NCBI RefSeq assembly: GCF_040219635.1
Contig: NZ_JAVJSC010000002.1
Span: 124,001-188,000 of the forward strand
DNA: 64,000 nucleotides
Direction of reading: 5' to 3'
DNA from: Pyruvatibacter sp.
GTDB lineage: Bacteria; Pseudomonadota; Alphaproteobacteria; CGMCC-115125
Both the position numbers and the translations under genes were made by a program. The notes under the pieces were generated by a model. It made no database searches. It saw only the letters and a program-made list of their open reading frames with translations, and was not told where the DNA came from. Below, one piece after another: positions 36,456 to 45,396 of the stretch (positions are counted from its first letter, which is position 1; every line of letters starts with the position of its first letter).

Positions 36456-37429
36456 CGCTCCGGACGCGCGCCGGGTGTCGGCACTTCGCCCACACCGCCC
36501 CTGAGTGTCATCGGTCCTGAACCCGCACCGCTCCCTTCGGCGGTGCCGCCACCCTCTGCAACCTCGGCGAATATGACCGCTGCCCGCCGCCACTGTTCAA
36601 ACATCGTCGCATTCATGGCTCCCGCCGTCTGGCAGGTTGCCGCATCTTTTTGGCCTGCATCGCAGGCCATAGTGGTGGTCAGCAACTCCTGTTGAACGGC
36701 CAGGCGGGTTTCAAAACTATCATAGGCCTGAGATTCTATGGCGCGCTCGCGCAGCGTTGAGATTGCACTGCAGCCTGCCTGCTGACGTTCAAGTGCCAGT
36801 CCGATCGCACGATGGGAAGCGTCAAGTTTCCGTGCAACGACAGCGCTGCACAGACGACCTGCCAGATGCGCCTGCACATGGTCAAACAGCCTGATGAGTT
36901 CCCGCTCACGCGGAGCGAGGTTCACATAGTCTTCGGCAAGGTCAGCACCGCTTGCGCCATCCGCGAGCACAACTTCCCCCCGGCTGGTTTCGCGCGGGGC
37001 CTGTCCCAGCAACGTATCCACGTCAACATTCTCGCGGGCCAGCGCTGCCTGAACCGCATTGCTCAGATCAGGCGTGCCTGTGTTGTCAGCAGGGATATAC
37101 AAAAACTGAATACCCAACGGCCGCGGCTCAAGCTGGAAAAAAGCCTGGGTGCCATCGCGCTCCAAAAGCCCCTGAGCACCCTCGCCCACACGCTGGCCGT
37201 TGAGTGTATAAACGCGGCCTGACTTGTCGGTGTACTGACCAATAATCCGCCCGTTATCTTCAGCCAGGTTCGCAACCACGCCTTCGCTCATGGCAAACCC
37301 GGCATACCGGCCCGCGACACCCTCAGCACTTTGTGCGGAAGCAAACTCAACGTGCAACAAAACCATAGCCGCCAGCAGCAGCACGCCTGGCGTTCTTTTG
37401 AATATCAACCCGATGCGGTCAAATGCCAA
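36452..37429 (-). CDS. Secreted protein of unknown function (TTG start)
   Basis: Not recognised. Best start is a TTG at 37429, with AGGAAA about seven bases upstream and 11 bases after the crotonase stop; this gives 325 aa with a signal peptide (hydrophobic stretch about residues 14-31, cleavage near FASA/QS). A longer frame upstream would overlap the crotonase gene and is not credible. The mature part has a beta-rich first half (GRYAGFAMSEG, then GQYTDKSGRVYTLNGQRV) and a helical, Cys-containing second half with four cysteines. The last ~35 residues are Gly/Pro-rich. Likely in the periplasm. Confidence 0.65.
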   Translation of the reverse strand: MAFDRIGLIFKRTPGVLLLAAMVLLHVEFASAQSAEGVAGRYAGFAMSEGVVANLAEDNGRIIGQYTDKSGRVYTLNGQRVGEGAQGLLERDGTQAFFQLEPRPLGIQFLYIPADNTGTPDLSNAVQAALARENVDVDTLLGQAPRETSRGEVVLADGASGADLAEDYVNLAPRERELIRLFDHVQAHLAGRLCSAVVARKLDASHRAIGLALERQQAGCSAISTLRERAIESQAYDSFETRLAVQQELLTTTMACDAGQKDAATCQTAGAMNATMFEQWRRAAVIFAEVAEGGGTAEGSGAGSGPMTLRGGVGEVPTPGARPER

Positions 37430-37440
37430 AATGATGTTTC

Positions 37441-38256
37441 CTAGCGGCCTTTGAAGTCCGGCTTGCGCTTTTCCAGAAACGCCATCATGCCTTCTTTCAT
37501 ATCCTGCGAACGCATCAGCGGCAGAAGCTGCAAATAGACATGATGAACATGGTCGGGGAAGGTTTCGTTGAGCCCCATCCGCATCATCCGTTTTGAGGCC
37601 TGCACGGCCAGCGGTGCGTTCTCGGCAATCTCTTTTGCGAGCGCGCGGGCATGGCTCATCAGTTCCGCCGCAGGGACCACGCGGGAGGCAAGCCCCCACT
37701 CGACGCTCTCTTCCGCCGACAGGGTGCGTCCGGTAAAAATCAGTTCGGAGGCCTTTTCCCAGCCGATCATGCGCGGCAAAAACCAGGTGCCGCCGGACTC
37801 AGGCACAACGCCGCGCCTGGTAAATGCTGCGGCCAGCTTTGCAGTGTCCGCCATCAGCCGAATGTCGCAGCCCAGCGCTGTATCCATGCCATAGCCTGCC
37901 GCGCCGCCATTGACAGCACAGATGGTGGGGGTGTCCATCGCCTGCATGACGGTAGGCGGCGTGTTGCGCAGATCAAGCGTTGCACTGAAAGTGCCCCCAC
38001 TTATGCCGCTGCTGGACTTTGCTTCTTCAAGGTTGAGCCCGGCACAAAAAGCCCGCCCGCTGCCGGTCAGAATGACACAACGCACTCCGGTGTCCTCCTC
38101 TGCGGTCACCAGCAATTCAGTCAACTGCCGCAGCATCGGTCCCGAGATGGTGTTCATGCGCTCAGGCGCGTTCAGGGTGATGGTGGCAATGCACTCATCA
38201 ACCTCATACAGAACCTCATTCGGTTCAGCGCTGTTCAGATCATGGGCTTCACTCAT
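37441..38256 (-). CDS. Enoyl-CoA hydratase/isomerase family protein
   Basis: Crotonase-fold protein of 271 aa acting on an acyl-CoA thioester. CoA/oxyanion motif AVNGGAAGYGMDTALGCDIRLM around residues 113-134, then RRGVVPESGGTWFLPRMIG and the helix with ASELIFTGRTLSAEE. The first catalytic Glu position of classical hydratases is not an acidic residue, while the second (SELIFTG) is; the pattern resembles PaaG-like hydratase/isomerases. Substrate unknown. Upstream of the TTG-start secreted protein with an 11-base gap. Confidence 0.85.
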   Translation of the reverse strand: MSEAHDLNSAEPNEVLYEVDECIATITLNAPERMNTISGPMLRQLTELLVTAEEDTGVRCVILTGSGRAFCAGLNLEEAKSSSGISGGTFSATLDLRNTPPTVMQAMDTPTICAVNGGAAGYGMDTALGCDIRLMADTAKLAAAFTRRGVVPESGGTWFLPRMIGWEKASELIFTGRTLSAEESVEWGLASRVVPAAELMSHARALAKEIAENAPLAVQASKRMMRMGLNETFPDHVHHVYLQLLPLMRSQDMKEGMMAFLEKRKPDFKGR

Positions 38257-38311
38257 TTAGCCCTCCCCAATGTAGTCAACTAGCGGTTTTAAGCACTCTA
38301 GGCACTAATGC

Positions 38312-38845
38312 TCAGTCCGCCAACTTTTGCATGGAAACAGCAAATTTGCGCCAGTTTTCAACGTAGTGATGGGCGGAAAACTTGAGCGCGGCGCTGTCTT
38401 GCGGCGTCAGCTCGCGCACCACCTTTGCGGGGGCTCCAACAGCCAGAACACCGTCAGGTATTTCCTTGCCTTCGGTCACCAGCGCATGGGCCCCGATGAT
38501 CGATCCTTTGCCTATCTTTGCGCCGTTGAGCACCGTTGATCCAATCCCGATGAGCGAGCCGTCACCAATAGTGCAGCCATGCAGCATAACCATATGACCA
38601 ACAGTGACATCCGCGCCGATGGTCAGAGGCATTCCGGGGTCTGAGTGCAGCACCGAGCCATCCTGAATGTTGCTGCGTGTACCGATGCGCATCTGGTCGT
38701 TATCGCCGCGCACGGTGGCGTTGAACCAAACGCTGGCATCTTCTTCCAGCAGCACATTACCAATGACGGCAGCGTTGGGGGCCACCCAGTAACGCCCCTG
38801 CGCCGGCAGTACCGGCTCCACTCCGTCCAAGCCATAAATGGCCAT
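38312..38845 (-). CDS. Gamma-class carbonic anhydrase-like protein
   Basis: 177-aa left-handed beta-helix protein of the gamma-carbonic anhydrase/PaaY family. Hexapeptide repeats run through the middle (VIGNVLLEEDASVWFNATVRGD), and the zinc-type histidines appear in VLHSDPG and TVGHMVMLHGC. A C-terminal helix closes the fold. Whether it has carbonic anhydrase activity cannot be told. Divergent from phoX with a 153-base gap containing a Pho-box-like repeat. Confidence 0.88.
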   Translation of the reverse strand: MAIYGLDGVEPVLPAQGRYWVAPNAAVIGNVLLEEDASVWFNATVRGDNDQMRIGTRSNIQDGSVLHSDPGMPLTIGADVTVGHMVMLHGCTIGDGSLIGIGSTVLNGAKIGKGSIIGAHALVTEGKEIPDGVLAVGAPAKVVRELTPQDSAALKFSAHHYVENWRKFAVSMQKLAD

Positions 38846-38922
38846 GCGATATCCCCTGTCTTTGTGCAGTTAAAAATTGTCGAGTCGCCTGCCATTTTGG
38901 CACGATGGGCGGCTTCCGTCGC

Positions 38923-38951
38923 ACGTCATTTACACGTCATCGGTTCGGCAT
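38923..38951 (+). promoter_or_regulatory. Pho-box-like direct repeats upstream of phoX
   Basis: ACGTCAT (38923-38929) and ACGTCAT (38934-38940) are separated by four bases, then TCGGCAT at 38945-38951 keeps the same 11-base period with five of seven matches. The 7-4-7 direct-repeat design equals the PhoB box (consensus CTGTCAT). It lies 48 bases before the phoX start. The repeat is seen; PhoB binding is inferred. Confidence 0.55.
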
Positions 38952-38998
38952 AGGTTACGCGGCAGATCATCGCGACCAAACTCAGGAGACTGCCCGTC

Positions 38999-41077
38999 AT
39001 GTCCGGCCGTTCAAATACCGATGTCAATTGCGGCGTCATGCTGGAAGACGATGAGAATGTCCGGTCCAGCCCCGTGGGAGCACCCACCTTTGGAGAGGTC
39101 GCCGCTGCACGTATGGGACGTCGCGGCTTCCTGAAAGGTGCAATGGGCACTACGGCATATGCAGCACTTGCCATTGCTCCGGCATCCCTGCTGGCCGCCT
39201 GCGGGCAGGATGCAGGCGACGAAACCACAGCCGCAGTAGAGCCCGCGCGCTCGCCTGGCTCCCTGCCCTCGTTCACCGAGATCAGCCATGGTGTCTCAAC
39301 CGACCATGTGGTCGCGCCGGGTTATCAGGCCGACATATTGATCCGCTGGGGTGACCCGGTGGTTGCAGATGCGCCGGCTTTTGTGCCCGGCAGCACCGAT
39401 GCGGACGCGCAGGAAAAGCAGTTCGGCTACAACAATGATTATGTGGGCTTTATACCGCTGAATGACGACGGTTCGCGCGGCGTGCTGTGTGTCAATCACG
39501 AATTCACATCGCGCGACGTGATGTTCCCGTATGACCTGCGGTTCAACAGCCCCGCCGAACTCGCCGAGATGGAAATGGCGGCCCATGGCGGATCCATTGT
39601 CGAGATCGCGCGTGATGCGGACGGCATCTGGACCGTTGTGTCGGACAGTAACCTCAACCGCCGCATTTCAACGCGCTCAACAGTGATGAACATCTCCGGC
39701 CCCGCCGCCGGCCACGTCCGGATGCAGACAAACGCTGATCCGACCGGCACCAGCGTCATCGGCACAGTCAATAACTGCGCGGGCGGCATCACGCCCTATG
39801 GCAGCTACCTGATGGCGGAAGAGAATTTCCATTTCTATTTTCGCGGCAAGCTGCACGACACCGATCGCCAATGGGAAACCGATAGCGAGCTTGCAGCCCT
39901 GTGCATGGCAGGTGAGGCAACCCACCCGGAGGCCCGCAACTTCTGCCGCTACGGCGTGGCCATGGGCCGTGGCTACGATTGGGGTCGCCACTTCGAGCGT
40001 TTCGATATCAACAAAGAGCCGAACGAGGCAAACCGCTTTGGCTGGGTGGTCGAAGTGGACCCGCTGGACCCCGCCTCAACGCCGGTAAAGCGCACGGCTC
40101 TGGGTCGCTTCAAGCATGAAGGTGCTGAAAGCATCATCAACAAGGATGGTCGTCTTGTCATCTATATGGGCGACGACCAGCGGTTTGATTATCTTTATCG
40201 TTTCGTCAGCAAAAATACGGTGAATACGGACGACCGTGCCGCCAATTTTGGCCTTCTCGATGAGGGCACGCTGAGTGTTGCCAGGTTCAGCGACGACGGA
40301 TCGCTGACATGGATGCCGCTCATTCACGGGCAAGGTCCGCTGACCGCTGAAAACGGGTTTGACAGCCAGGCCGACGTGATGATCGAAACCCGCCGTGCAG
40401 CAGACCTTCTGGAAGCCACACCGCTTGACCGGCCCGAAGACGTGGAACCAAACCCCAAAACCAACAAAGTCTATGTGGCGTTGACCAACAATTCCCGCCG
40501 CACGCCGGGTCAGACGGACGCCATGCAGGACCGTGGTCCCAATTTCTGGGGCCTGATCGTCGAGCTGTCGCCGCCCGATGACGACCACGCAGCTGATACA
40601 TTTAGGTGGGACATCCTGGTCAAGGCCGGCGATCCGTCGGTGCCGCAGATTGGTGCCAAGTTCTCACCCTCGACAAGCGCCAATGGCTGGTTTGCCTGCC
40701 CCGACAATCTGGCAATTGATCCGTCAGGCCGCTTGTGGGTGACCACTGACCAAGGTTCTGGCTGGAGCCAAACGTCGGGTACCGCCGATGGTGTTTGGGC
40801 ACTTGGCACACATGGCGACCAAAGGGGTACCAGTGCCATGTTCTACCGTGTGCCTGCTGGTGCAGAAATGTGCGGCCCATGTTTTACGCCAGACGGCGAA
40901 ACCCTGTTTGTGGCGGTGCAGCACCCCGGAACAGACGGTGCTCTGGCTTTTGAGCCGCACGGCCGTGCCTCGACCTTTGAAGACCCGATGACCCGCTGGC
41001 CGGATTTTGATGATGCAACGCCGCCGCGTCCGTCTGTCGTTGCAATCCGCAGGCAAGGTGGCGGGCCTATCGGTTGA
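38999..41077 (+). CDS. phoX: PhoX-family alkaline phosphatase, Tat-exported
   Basis: Secreted phosphatase of the PhoX (DUF839) family, a calcium- and iron-dependent enzyme releasing phosphate from organic monoesters. 692 aa. The Tat motif GRRGFLKGAMG has twin Arg at 41-42, after a long N-terminal region typical of PhoX. The body shows family segments: VNHEFTSRDVMFPYD, VNNCAGGITPYGSYL with the catalytic-site Cys/Glu region EENFHFYF, and FACPDNLAIDPSGRLWVTTDQ. AGGAG precedes the ATG. A Pho-box-like repeat is just upstream, fitting phosphate starvation control. Confidence 0.92.
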   Translation: MSGRSNTDVNCGVMLEDDENVRSSPVGAPTFGEVAAARMGRRGFLKGAMGTTAYAALAIAPASLLAACGQDAGDETTAAVEPARSPGSLPSFTEISHGVSTDHVVAPGYQADILIRWGDPVVADAPAFVPGSTDADAQEKQFGYNNDYVGFIPLNDDGSRGVLCVNHEFTSRDVMFPYDLRFNSPAELAEMEMAAHGGSIVEIARDADGIWTVVSDSNLNRRISTRSTVMNISGPAAGHVRMQTNADPTGTSVIGTVNNCAGGITPYGSYLMAEENFHFYFRGKLHDTDRQWETDSELAALCMAGEATHPEARNFCRYGVAMGRGYDWGRHFERFDINKEPNEANRFGWVVEVDPLDPASTPVKRTALGRFKHEGAESIINKDGRLVIYMGDDQRFDYLYRFVSKNTVNTDDRAANFGLLDEGTLSVARFSDDGSLTWMPLIHGQGPLTAENGFDSQADVMIETRRAADLLEATPLDRPEDVEPNPKTNKVYVALTNNSRRTPGQTDAMQDRGPNFWGLIVELSPPDDDHAADTFRWDILVKAGDPSVPQIGAKFSPSTSANGWFACPDNLAIDPSGRLWVTTDQGSGWSQTSGTADGVWALGTHGDQRGTSAMFYRVPAGAEMCGPCFTPDGETLFVAVQHPGTDGALAFEPHGRASTFEDPMTRWPDFDDATPPRPSVVAIRRQGGGPIG

Positions 41078-41120
41078 TGGGTTACTCTCCCGCGCACAGC
41101 AAACAGGGACGGACCATCAC

Positions 41121-41558
41121 ATGATCGAAAAATGCATTGCCGACTGGCACGATTACATCATTCACAAGAAGCCGGGTGGTCTTGAAAATCTGATCGCGGA
41201 AGATTGCGTGTTCATTTCACCGGTAGTGTTCACGCCACAGCACGGCAAGGATCTGACCCTGGCCTATCTGCGGGCGGCAGGCGGTACGCTTGGCGGCGAG
41301 GGCAAATCTGCGGATGGCAAGCCCGCCGACAATGCCGGCAAGTTCAAATACACCAAGGAAGTGATGGCCGGACATCACGCCGTGCTTGAGTTTGAAACCG
41401 AGATGAACGGCAAATACGTCAACGGCGTGGACATCATCACCTGCAACGACGAGGGCAAAATCACGGAGTTTCGCGTGATGATCCGCCCCCTGCAGGCCGT
41501 AAATGCGGTTCATGCAGCGATGGGTGAGATGCTTGCGAAAATGAAGCAGGCAAGCTGA
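41121..41558 (+). CDS. NTF2-like/SnoaL-like protein
   Basis: 145-aa cytoplasmic protein with the NTF2-like pattern: N-terminal helix MIEKCIADWHDYIIHKKPGG, then ENLIAEDCVFISPVVFTPQHG and a beta-sheet half with VNGVDIITCNDEGKITEFRV. This fold is shared by many small enzymes and binding proteins, so function is open. The ATG at 41121 is chosen by family length; the open frame begins inside phoX. It follows phoX by 43 bases and may be cotranscribed. Confidence 0.75.
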   Translation: MIEKCIADWHDYIIHKKPGGLENLIAEDCVFISPVVFTPQHGKDLTLAYLRAAGGTLGGEGKSADGKPADNAGKFKYTKEVMAGHHAVLEFETEMNGKYVNGVDIITCNDEGKITEFRVMIRPLQAVNAVHAAMGEMLAKMKQAS

Positions 41559-41559
41559 C

Positions 41560-41593
41560 AGGCGCCGGATTAAACCCGAAACTGAAGGCGCCT
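41560..41593 (+). terminator. Weak hairpin after NTF2-like gene
   Basis: AGGCGCC (41560-41566) and GGCGCCT (41587-41593) form a 7-bp stem with a 20-base loop immediately after the stop. No T run follows, so termination is doubtful. Confidence 0.3.
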
Positions 41594-41703
41594 AAACCTC
41601 GTTAAGCCTCATGCAAACGGTCATTTGCATCCTGTTACGCAATGCAGCACGCTACTGGCAGTAGTGGGGGCCGGACATAGGTGCATGTCGCGGAGGGTTG
41701 GAA

Positions 41704-42795
41704 ATGCGGGCGTTTTTCTTTGTTTTTCTGGCGATCGTCATTCCCGGCGGCCTTATTCTGGCGCTGGAGGCGGGTCTGCTTGACGCCTATCTTGAGGAAA
41801 TCCCGACAGAAACCCTCATCATGCAGGAACTCGATGCTGTTGTGTCGGCGGATGAACTGGACGGCCGCATTCTCGAAGCACTGGCCGACAATCGCCAGGA
41901 CGACGCGGAAATGTATGCTGAAATTGCAGCCTATATGGACCGCGAACTGGCGCCACAAACCCGCGATGCCCTTGCAGCGTCTCAAACCACAACCGCAGTT
42001 GTACTGCGCAATACCGGCAGCTTCTTTGAAGGGTTTGTGAGTGGCGAAGGCTCAGACAGCGCCGCGTTCGCAGGCGCTGTAACCTCAGACCTCACCGTCA
42101 TTGGCGATATTCGCGATATCAGCAGCGAAGGCTCCAAAATGGTGGCTGGTGAGGACTACAGCCAGATCATATTGGGCCTCTCGGTTGTAGGCCTCGCGGT
42201 AACCGCCGGTACGGTTGCAACCGCCGGGGGTGGCTTGCCCGCACGTGTGGGCGTATCGCTGCTCAAAGTGGCCAAGAAAGCCGGCACCATGACCAGATCA
42301 TTTGCGGATGAGCTGGGCACGCTGGTGTCCCGCGCCGTGGACTTTCCCGCTCTGCGCCGCACCCTGAACGATGTATCACTTGCAGACCCGGCCTCCACCC
42401 GCCGCGCCATCGGGGCCTACACGGACAACGTAAAGAGCGCCGAACTCTTTCCCGTATTGTCGCGCATGGACGAAATGCGTACCGCCGTTGGCCCCGCCGA
42501 AAGCGTGCGGCTGATGCGCTATGTGGATAATACGCGCGACCTAGAGAATGTGGCCGACATGTCCATGACATTGGGCGTCAAGACGCGCGGCATCATTGAA
42601 CTGACCGGCAAAACCTCGCTGCGAGCCTTCAAGGGGGCGATCAATATACTGCGCTGGATGCTTGAATGGGTCTGGGCACTGGGCGTCGCCGTATTGGGCT
42701 GGCTGGGCCTGGCCGGAAGTCGCCGTGTCATCAAGCGTCGCCGTACGCGTAGTGCGCAGCAGTCAGCCGACACAACACCAAATAAGCTGGCCTGA
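41704..42795 (+). CDS. Membrane protein of unknown function
   Basis: 363 aa, not recognised. Start is the ATG at 41704, six bases after GGAGGG; the TTG at 41698 touches that ribosome site. N-terminal membrane helix (residues 1-24), then a soluble acidic helical region, a hydrophobic stretch near 155-175 rich in Gly/Ala/Val (GLSVVGLAVTAGTVATAGGG), a helical region of about 140 residues and a last membrane helix (about 315-340) before a basic tail KRRRTRSAQQS. The three hydrophobic segments suggest an inner-membrane protein with a large soluble part. It stands alone between a weak hairpin and the minus-strand terminator at 42837. Confidence 0.7.
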   Translation: MRAFFFVFLAIVIPGGLILALEAGLLDAYLEEIPTETLIMQELDAVVSADELDGRILEALADNRQDDAEMYAEIAAYMDRELAPQTRDALAASQTTTAVVLRNTGSFFEGFVSGEGSDSAAFAGAVTSDLTVIGDIRDISSEGSKMVAGEDYSQIILGLSVVGLAVTAGTVATAGGGLPARVGVSLLKVAKKAGTMTRSFADELGTLVSRAVDFPALRRTLNDVSLADPASTRRAIGAYTDNVKSAELFPVLSRMDEMRTAVGPAESVRLMRYVDNTRDLENVADMSMTLGVKTRGIIELTGKTSLRAFKGAINILRWMLEWVWALGVAVLGWLGLAGSRRVIKRRRTRSAQQSADTTPNKLA

Positions 42796-42836
42796 CCCAT
42801 TGCCGGTGCCCGCAATTGCAAGGCGCTAAATCAGAT

Positions 42837-42875
42837 AAAAAAAGGGCGCTTTTCCGAGGAGGAGGAAAAGCGCCC
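42837..42875 (-). terminator. Rho-independent terminator for the minus-strand small membrane gene
   Basis: Perfect 12-bp stem (GGGCGCTTTTCC at 42844-42855, GGAAAAGCGCCC at 42864-42875), 8-base loop, and an A7 run at 42837-42843 that reads as T7 on the minus strand. It follows the gene ending at 42928. On the plus strand it may also stop the convergent transcript. Confidence 0.85.
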
Positions 42876-42927
42876 CAATTGCAAGACGATAAGGGAGGAA
42901 TGCCGTCTTGGTTATGTCGATGAGGGT

Positions 42928-43218
42928 CTAAAGATAGGCCATCGTCTGAAAGATCACGATGGCACCAACTGCCGAAGTGCCGACGTAAGCAGCAAATGCA
43001 CCGCGTCCAGAGTAAGAGCGTGGGTTTGTGAACATGTTCACGACAGCATCGCGCAGCGGCTGATTTTCGCGCGCGATCAACTGGTTGGCCGTGAACACCA
43101 GCAGCACAACGGCCACTGCAAAAAATGCATCACCTGGAGCCAGAACGCCAACTTCATACAGAATGGCACTGGCCGCGATAGCGACGACAGCAAGAATGTT
43201 TCCAAACAGGCTTTGCAT
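42928..43218 (-). CDS. Small membrane protein, unknown function
   Basis: 96 aa from ATG 43218, chosen for the GGAGGG seven bases upstream. Two long hydrophobic helices in the first half (MQSLFGNILAVVAIAASAIL and DAFFAVAVVLLVFTANQL) and one near the C-terminus (AYVGTSAVGAIVIFQTMAYL). Not recognised. A strong terminator follows and a 409-base gene-poor region precedes it, so it is a separately controlled single gene, probably well expressed. Confidence 0.65.
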   Translation of the reverse strand: MQSLFGNILAVVAIAASAILYEVGVLAPGDAFFAVAVVLLVFTANQLIARENQPLRDAVVNMFTNPRSYSGRGAFAAYVGTSAVGAIVIFQTMAYL

Positions 43219-43627
43219 CTGTAGGCCCTCCAAACTGATCAAACGTTAGCCACCGGCTTGTTTGTGCAGTGCATCTAAACTCGTTGTTCCGAGTATTCAG
43301 ATAGGAGTGACGGCCTCGCAGGTCAAGGTGCAACAGCACGCGTGGATGCAAAAGTATATGACAGTTCGATATTGGTGTTCTCAGGTGACTATCTGTCAAG
43401 ACAATGACAAAATCTCATAAACACCTGAAAATAAAAAAAAAGAAGGGTTTTACGGAGGGGCGCCACAAAAATCCCGGTTTATGAATGGTGAACCATTTTC
43501 AGATCATTCTCAAACCAGTATGCCAGCCATGCAATTCCGCGGGAACTAAATGCAGTGCACCATGACGTTTTGTCAGATGGTTTGCGCATCGGCCAGACCA
43601 ACTGCCCTCCAATTGGCACACCAATGT
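43219..43627. other. Gene-poor region
   Basis: 409 bases between two minus-strand small membrane genes. It holds the upstream region of the first, an A-rich patch around 43425-43442 and no open frame with a credible start or family. The 79-aa minus frame at 43479-43718 overlaps the next gene and lacks coding character. A small RNA cannot be excluded by eye. Confidence 0.4.
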
Positions 43628-43939
43628 CTAGGCAGACAGGATCAAACGCAGCACGAAAATGCCCGACATGAAGCTCCAGAAAACCGCAATGCCAGCTGAT
43701 AGAGCGAGCCATATCCATGCCCGTTGTTCCAGAACTCTTGCCCGCACGGCGTTGCGCATGATGACCATCGGGCCGGCAAAAACGAGAGTTGCGGTGCCGG
43801 TAATAACTTCCGGCAACGGCGCGGTCAGCACATTGAAGCTTGGCGGCTTGTGCGTGATCAGCCGATAGAAACTTGATGTAACGCCTGCGGTGACGAGACC
43901 CGTCAGCACAGCCATCATAAAAACTGTCATCTCACCCAT
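43628..43939 (-). CDS. Small membrane protein, unknown function
   Basis: 103 aa from ATG 43939 (MGEMTVFMMAVLTGLVTAGV); an ATG at 43930 is an alternative. Three hydrophobic helices (residues 3-22, about 48-66 and 80-101) around a short loop with LITHKPPSFNVL. Not recognised. No strong Shine-Dalgarno for the first ATG. The upstream 296 bases to the next gene contain nothing I can identify. Confidence 0.55.
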   Translation of the reverse strand: MGEMTVFMMAVLTGLVTAGVTSSFYRLITHKPPSFNVLTAPLPEVITGTATLVFAGPMVIMRNAVRARVLEQRAWIWLALSAGIAVFWSFMSGIFVLRLILSA

Positions 43940-44235
43940 TGAACTGCCCCGGACACCAAAACTGACCCAGAACCACCCACAAACGGGCGGTTGCATCGAT
44001 TGGGGCGCAAGACGCGTACCAGCGTGAAAATCGAAGGCATTTCTGAGTTTTTGAGACTTCCCGCCTCAGGCTGCCCTGAATGGTGACGCAATAACGCGTA
44101 CGGCGTACTGAAATGGCACGGCAAGAACACTCGCCACCGGAACCAACCTCCACCAGCCCAACACGAATCCTGTAGGATGTCGTACCGCTAGCTGCGCGCC
44201 GTTAACCGACAAAAGCAAAAGCCCGATCAAAACCC

Positions 44236-45009
44236 ATGGCAAGTGACCGCTCGACGAATACCCGTGATGAAGTTGTAGAGCGTCCGCCTTGGCTTATTCC
44301 CGTTCTCGTGGCACTTGGCGTCATCGTGTTTGCCGCCATCTTCCTGTGGTATTACGTCGGTCCCACAACCGAGGAGATTTTGGGTCTTGCGCCTGAGGCA
44401 ACAGACCGGCTGGATAAAGTGCAAGTCTCTATTGTGGATGTGCAGCTCGCCATTCCCGCCAACTACACCCGCTTTGCCGGCGCCCGACAGGGCGGCGCGT
44501 TTGAGCGCCTTGAGATGCACGCCCTGCTGCCCGACCTAACGCCGTTCACCGAACGCACCCGTGACGAGTTCGACCGATCAGATCCGCTATCGCCGGTGTT
44601 GCACATCCGCATTGAGGAAGCCAACAGCGTGCTTGCCTCCCAACCCCGCCTTGAGCTTGTCTACCTGCCCGCCGTCACCAACCGGGACGGCGAGCCTGGG
44701 CCGCATGGCCTGCGCCATTATGTATTCCGCAATGATACGGGCTTTAGCGGTCAGGACATGTATGTGGGGCCGGGGCCTGCTGGCGCACCCGCCATTTTGG
44801 TGTGTTCACGCGACGCGCCATTGCTGTGGTGTCGCCGCGAAATACTGCTGAGTGAGCGCGTGGTGCTACGCTACCGCTACAAGCGGGCCCATCTGGAACA
44901 ATGGAAAGAGATCGACAATCAGGTTCTGGCTCTGATTGCCACATTCCGTGCCAACGCCCGTCCCGAGGCACCGCCACAGGAGTTGCGGCTGGCCCCCGTC
45001 GAGCCATAA
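44236..45009 (+). CDS. Membrane-anchored protein of unknown function
   Basis: 257 aa with one membrane helix near the N-terminus (WLIPVLVALGVIVFAAIFLW, residues 19-38), so the remaining ~215 residues probably face the periplasm. This soluble part has mixed alpha/beta pattern, two cysteines (in LVCSRD and LWCRRE) and a basic C-terminal helix. Not recognised. It faces the DUF3126 gene with a 9-base gap between stops. Divergent from the small membrane gene at 43628. Confidence 0.65.
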   Translation: MASDRSTNTRDEVVERPPWLIPVLVALGVIVFAAIFLWYYVGPTTEEILGLAPEATDRLDKVQVSIVDVQLAIPANYTRFAGARQGGAFERLEMHALLPDLTPFTERTRDEFDRSDPLSPVLHIRIEEANSVLASQPRLELVYLPAVTNRDGEPGPHGLRHYVFRNDTGFSGQDMYVGPGPAGAPAILVCSRDAPLLWCRREILLSERVVLRYRYKRAHLEQWKEIDNQVLALIATFRANARPEAPPQELRLAPVEP

Positions 45010-45018
45010 GCCGCGCTC

Positions 45019-45240
45019 TTACGCGGCGTCCGTATCCAGATCAAAGCCCAGAATAGCCATGTTGAAGTCATAGGAGACTTCGCCATCTTCGTCGTCGCGG
45101 AAAATCACACCTATGAACTCATCGCCCAAATACACCTCAACGGAATCATCCTTGATGGGGCGCTGGCGCACTTCAATGATATCCAGCCGGAACTTCTTCC
45201 GAAGATAAGTCTCAAGGCGGATGATTTCTTGCTGGTCCAA
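45019..45240 (-). CDS. DUF3126 family protein
   Basis: 73-aa acidic protein of the alphaproteobacterial DUF3126 family; function unknown. Recognisable by IIRLETYLRKKFRLD, EVRQRPIKDDSVEVYLGDEF and FRDDEDGEVSYDFNMAIL. No signal or membrane segment. Its upstream 156 bases to the SDR gene contain nothing else clear. Confidence 0.85.
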   Translation of the reverse strand: MDQQEIIRLETYLRKKFRLDIIEVRQRPIKDDSVEVYLGDEFIGVIFRDDEDGEVSYDFNMAILGFDLDTDAA

Positions 45241-45396
45241 GGGGTCAGGCTCCGATTGTCTTAAGGGTGTATCAAAAGGTGTCTGGGGGAATAAACATCG
45301 TCGCGGTCAAGGGCTTCATTTACCGCCTGTTGCCCGCCACTGCAAATCGTGCAGGAGCGGGATTTGGTTGTGTTGTCGGCGCGTCTTCAAAAATCT

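Noticed and set aside
43479..43718. 79-codon minus-strand frame
   Set aside because: Overlaps the more credible membrane-protein gene in another frame and has no ribosome site.
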